Below, in pieces: positions 60,842 through 64,000 of a stretch of DNA of 64,000 nt. Below the pieces are notes generated by a model. The model saw only the letters and a program-made list of their open reading frames with translations. It did no database searches and had not been told where the DNA came from. Source of the stretch: an unidentified eubacterium SCB49 (GTDB taxonomy: Bacteria > Bacteroidota > Bacteroidia > Flavobacteriales > Flavobacteriaceae); NCBI GenBank assembly GCA_000170815.1, contig ABCO01000009.1:92596-156595 (forward strand). The letters run 5' to 3'. Within the stretch, counting starts at the first letter, position 1; each line of letters opens with the position of its first letter. Made by a program: the position numbers and the translations under genes.

Positions 60842-60966
60842 TATACAATCAAGAAACTTTAATTTCACATTCGATTGTACAAAATAACAGCAAATTTCTG
60901 CAATCACATTTTCACACACAAACGTAATAATACGACTTCTTTTAATACAAAAACATAAGCTAGATA

Positions 60967-61371
60967 ATGAACATTAACGACATACAACTTACAGAAATAC
61001 CTAAAATTAGTGATCCAGATGGTCGCGGAAATCTTTCTGTAATTGAAAAAGACGTGCTACCCTACAAAATAAAACGTGTTTATTATCTTTATGACGTACC
61101 TAGTGACGGAACTCGTGGAGGACACGCACATAAAGAATTACAGCAGTTTTTAATTGCATTAAGTGGTAGTTTTGATGTCGTACTTGATGATGGCGAAACC
61201 AGAAGAACAATCACGCTTAATAGACCCAATAAAGGCTTACTAATCCCTTGCGGAATGTGGCGTGAGTTAGAAAATTTTTCTGCCGGTGCGGTGTGTCTTT
61301 CGTTAGTGAGTGCAGAATATGACGAAGAAGATTATATACGTGATTACCGTAAATTTGTTTCAACCAAATGA
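60967..61371 (+). CDS. FdtA/WxcM-like sugar 3,4-ketoisomerase (cupin)
   Basis: IPKISDPDGRGNLSVIEKDVLPYKIKRVYYLYDVPSDGTRGGHAHKELQQFLIALSGSFDVVLDDG. Confidence 0.92.
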   Translation: MNINDIQLTEIPKISDPDGRGNLSVIEKDVLPYKIKRVYYLYDVPSDGTRGGHAHKELQQFLIALSGSFDVVLDDGETRRTITLNRPNKGLLIPCGMWRELENFSAGAVCLSLVSAEYDEEDYIRDYRKFVSTK

Positions 61372-62307
61372 TGATACTCTGAGTCCTAAAAACTCCATAC
61401 TTTCTTTTACTTTTTTTATAAACCGCAATACAATCAATGGCTGATTGAGTAAAAATCGTTGTTTTCTATTTAAATTTTTCAAATCTATTCCGGCAGCATA
61501 CTTTTTAAAAGACACATAGTCGCCCGCAAGCTTATGTTGTAAACCAAAAGAATACCTATTTAAGTCTAAATATTTTTTAAGAAAAATATCAGTTTCAGCC
61601 TCTTTATTATAAACATCTAAAGGCATATAATCTCTTGTTAAAGTTGCCGTATGTGATATTCGATTACTACCTATTAGATTATGCTGTGCAGTAATGGTGT
61701 TACAAAAAACAAGTGGCGATTTTAAAGCGGCCCTCAACCACAAATCTGTGTCCTCTCCCGCTCCATTGGTAATGGCATAATCAAACCCATTTAAGGCCTT
61801 AAAAAAAGAAACCCGCATGGCTACTGCCGAAGTCCACGCTAAAGCATCTACTAAACTATTTTTAAAATAGTTATCTACCAATCCACACCAACCTGACTTT
61901 TCATCCCGTATAGGTGATCTCATAGAAGTAACTAGACTTGACGTATGCTTTTTTTCATAAGCAGTAGCGTACCAATTAGCCTCAGGAAATAAAGCAACAG
62001 CATTTAAAAGCATTTCTAAATGATTGGGGTGCCAATAATCATCTGCATCTAAAAAAGCAACAAATTCTGTTGTAGCTTTGGTGACTGCAAAATTTCTAGT
62101 TTTTGCTACTCCTTGATTTTGATTGTCATAAATATAAAACCGATCATCAGCATACTTTTTTACAGCTTCAAGGCTGCCATCTGTAGATCCATCATTTACA
62201 ATAATAACCTCAAAATCTTTAACAGTTTGCTTCAACAAAGAGTCTATTGTTTTAGCAATATCTTTTTCTTTATTATACAAGGGTATGATTACCGAAATCT
62301 TAGACAT
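61360..62307 (-). CDS. Glycosyltransferase family 2
   Basis: ISVIIPLYNKEKDIAKTIDSLLKQTVKDFEVIIVNDGSTDGS; FLDADDYW. Confidence 0.94.
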   Translation of the reverse strand: MSKISVIIPLYNKEKDIAKTIDSLLKQTVKDFEVIIVNDGSTDGSLEAVKKYADDRFYIYDNQNQGVAKTRNFAVTKATTEFVAFLDADDYWHPNHLEMLLNAVALFPEANWYATAYEKKHTSSLVTSMRSPIRDEKSGWCGLVDNYFKNSLVDALAWTSAVAMRVSFFKALNGFDYAITNGAGEDTDLWLRAALKSPLVFCNTITAQHNLIGSNRISHTATLTRDYMPLDVYNKEAETDIFLKKYLDLNRYSFGLQHKLAGDYVSFKKYAAGIDLKNLNRKQRFLLNQPLIVLRFIKKVKESMEFLGLRVSSFG

Positions 62308-62316
62308 ATTACCAAT

Positions 62317-63195
62317 TTACAATTTTAAATAATAACATAATCTATACACATCAAACCAAAATAAAGAGGGTTGAGATGAAATCAGATTTTTTTCAATTGG
62401 TCCTTTAAAAAAAGTAAGAAATGCTTTTGCAAGCATTGTGGTAATTGGGTTTTTTAATTGCTCCCCTTTTTTTGACAAAGAAGTTTCTTCAGAAAGTATT
62501 AAATTTTCGTTGACAAACAATTTTAAAGCCTCTACAGATTCCATAGATTTTCTTAAAAACACTTTACTACTCTCTAGCCCTAAATGAATTACAGGATTAT
62601 CAATATGCTTAATCTCTAATGCTAGCTTTTTTGCACCTAAAGCAAATAATGTGTCTTCGTGACGAAGATTAGGTATTTCTTCATTAAAACGATGTGCTTT
62701 AAAAACCGCTTTTTTAATAAAAAAATTAAGTGTTAAAAACCGAAGATAGGGTTGTTTTTCTCTTTCTGAAACAGGCAATGCTTCACGCTTATTCCCATAT
62801 ATCCAACGTAATAGTTCATCTTTAGCTGGTGGTTCTTTTTGATATACAATTCCACCATAAATAATCTGTATAGATGGTGTGATAGCGTCAAGATACTTCT
62901 GAATAAAATCTTCTCTTACAACCTTAGTATCTGCATCTAAAAAAAGTAGATTTTCATACTTCGCAGTATCTGCTAATAAATTTCTAATGGCACTTCTACC
63001 AATATTTTGTGATAAGGGTTTAAAAGTGGTATTAGACAAAGAGTTTAATACATCGTTTTCAGCTATTAGCTTTCCAGAAGCATCATCAAACACAATAATC
63101 TCAAACACAACATTAGCTGCTTCTACTTGTTTATGTAGCGCTCTAACAAGTGTTGTGATGTCATAATTATATGTAGGAATGAGTATAGAAATCAC
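62317..63195 (-). CDS. Glycosyltransferase family 2
   Basis: ISILIPTYNYDITTLVRALHKQVEAANVVFEIIVFDDAS; LLFLDADTKV. Confidence 0.9.
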   Translation of the reverse strand: MISILIPTYNYDITTLVRALHKQVEAANVVFEIIVFDDASGKLIAENDVLNSLSNTTFKPLSQNIGRSAIRNLLADTAKYENLLFLDADTKVVREDFIQKYLDAITPSIQIIYGGIVYQKEPPAKDELLRWIYGNKREALPVSEREKQPYLRFLTLNFFIKKAVFKAHRFNEEIPNLRHEDTLFALGAKKLALEIKHIDNPVIHLGLESSKVFLRKSMESVEALKLFVNENLILSEETSLSKKGEQLKNPITTMLAKAFLTFFKGPIEKNLISSQPSLFWFDVYRLCYYLKL

Positions 63196-63221
63196 GAGTT
63201 GTGTTTTTAATAAATAAGATT

Positions 63222-64000
63222 TTACTTGTCAATTGCATTTGCGCCCACACTAATCTTCCTTACTTTATAAGGTCTTTGTTGTTGTGTTTCATAATAGGTA
63301 CGCATTTGTAAATCTATAATAATACCTACCGTAAAAAGCTGAACACCCATGAGTACAAATAAGACACCTAAAATAAGTAGTGGTCGTCCCCAGATATCAT
63401 GGCCTTGAAGCTTTTCTATCAATAAATAGATATTGATAATCCCCCCTAGCCCAAATAAAAACAAACCAATATTTCCGAAGAGATACAAAGGTTTCTGTAA
63501 ATAATTACGCTGAAAAAGAATCAATAAAATATCGTTAATTACCTTGATCGTTCTACCTAGTCCGTATTTAGATACTCCAAATTTTCTTGGGTGATGTTTT
63601 ACCGGAACTTCTTGTATTCTTGCACCATTTAAAAAAGCCAACAATGCAATAAAACGGTGCATCTCACCGTAAAGATTTAATTCTTTTGCGGTCTCTTTAG
63701 TAAACACTTTTAAAGCACAGCCTTGATCTTTAATATTAAGTTTAGTGGTTTTTCTAATGATGAAGTTGGCAATTTTAGAAGGGATCTTCTTTACAAAACT
63801 ATCTTTTCGTTTTGCTCTAATTCCAGTGACCAAATCTAGCTCTTCATCAATAGATTTCTGCAACATCATAGGGATGTCAGTCGGGTCGTTTTGCATATCA
63901 CCATCCATCGTGATAATAAACTCACCACTGGCATAATCAATACCAGCTGCTAAGGCTAAACTCTGTCCATAATTACGTTTAAGCTCAATTAAATGTACAT
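63222..64000 (-). CDS. Glycosyltransferase family 2 with C-terminal TMs (DPM1/ArnC-like), truncated by window end
   Basis: Frame stays open past the M at 63908 to 64000: ...HLIELKRNYGQSLALAAGIDYASGEFIITMDGDMQNDP. Confidence 0.92.
   Translation of the reverse strand, partial: VHLIELKRNYGQSLALAAGIDYASGEFIITMDGDMQNDPTDIPMMLQKSIDEELDLVTGIRAKRKDSFVKKIPSKIANFIIRKTTKLNIKDQGCALKVFTKETAKELNLYGEMHRFIALLAFLNGARIQEVPVKHHPRKFGVSKYGLGRTIKVINDILLILFQRNYLQKPLYLFGNIGLFLFGLGGIINIYLLIEKLQGHDIWGRPLLILGVLFVLMGVQLFTVGIIIDLQMRTYYETQQQRPYKVRKISVGANAIDK

Overview
This looks like a Bacteroidetes (Flavobacteriaceae-type) chromosomal segment, judged from T9SS sorting domains, TAnnTTTG-type -7 boxes and gene content. 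Housekeeping blocks are nusG-secE-tRNA-tuf-tRNAs-xerC-rpsU, acyl-CoA dehydrogenase, AGCS symporter, TrkA-N K+ channel, FtsE, typA/bipA, kdsA, recQ, kdsD-tatC-lptB, and ssrA (tmRNA, tag GENNYALAA). There is an arsR / arsenate-reductase-like / ACR3 operon, a compact MerR(B12-like)-crtI-crtB-crtZ-lycopene cyclase operon, and a glycosyltransferase locus with an embedded ParE/RelE-type toxin-antitoxin pair. The accessory region at about 25.5-34.7 kb holds two S41 peptidases, an intact IS110-family transposase, a previously unlabelled degenerate IS110 remnant and small hypothetical ORFs. Its main signal is a set of ~140-160 bp dispersed repeats that exactly fill the gaps between single-ORF units, with complementary outer arms. 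This resembles an attC-like gene-cassette architecture, and I see no integron integrase nearby. Other observations are a candidate bridge-RNA-like fold upstream of the IS110 transposase, a ~313-bp higher-order REP array between lptB and a convergent glycosyltransferase gene, and a perfect 28-bp palindrome that places two outward-facing -7 boxes between ssrA and a dehydrogenase gene. All calls were made by eye; no database search or folding was run.
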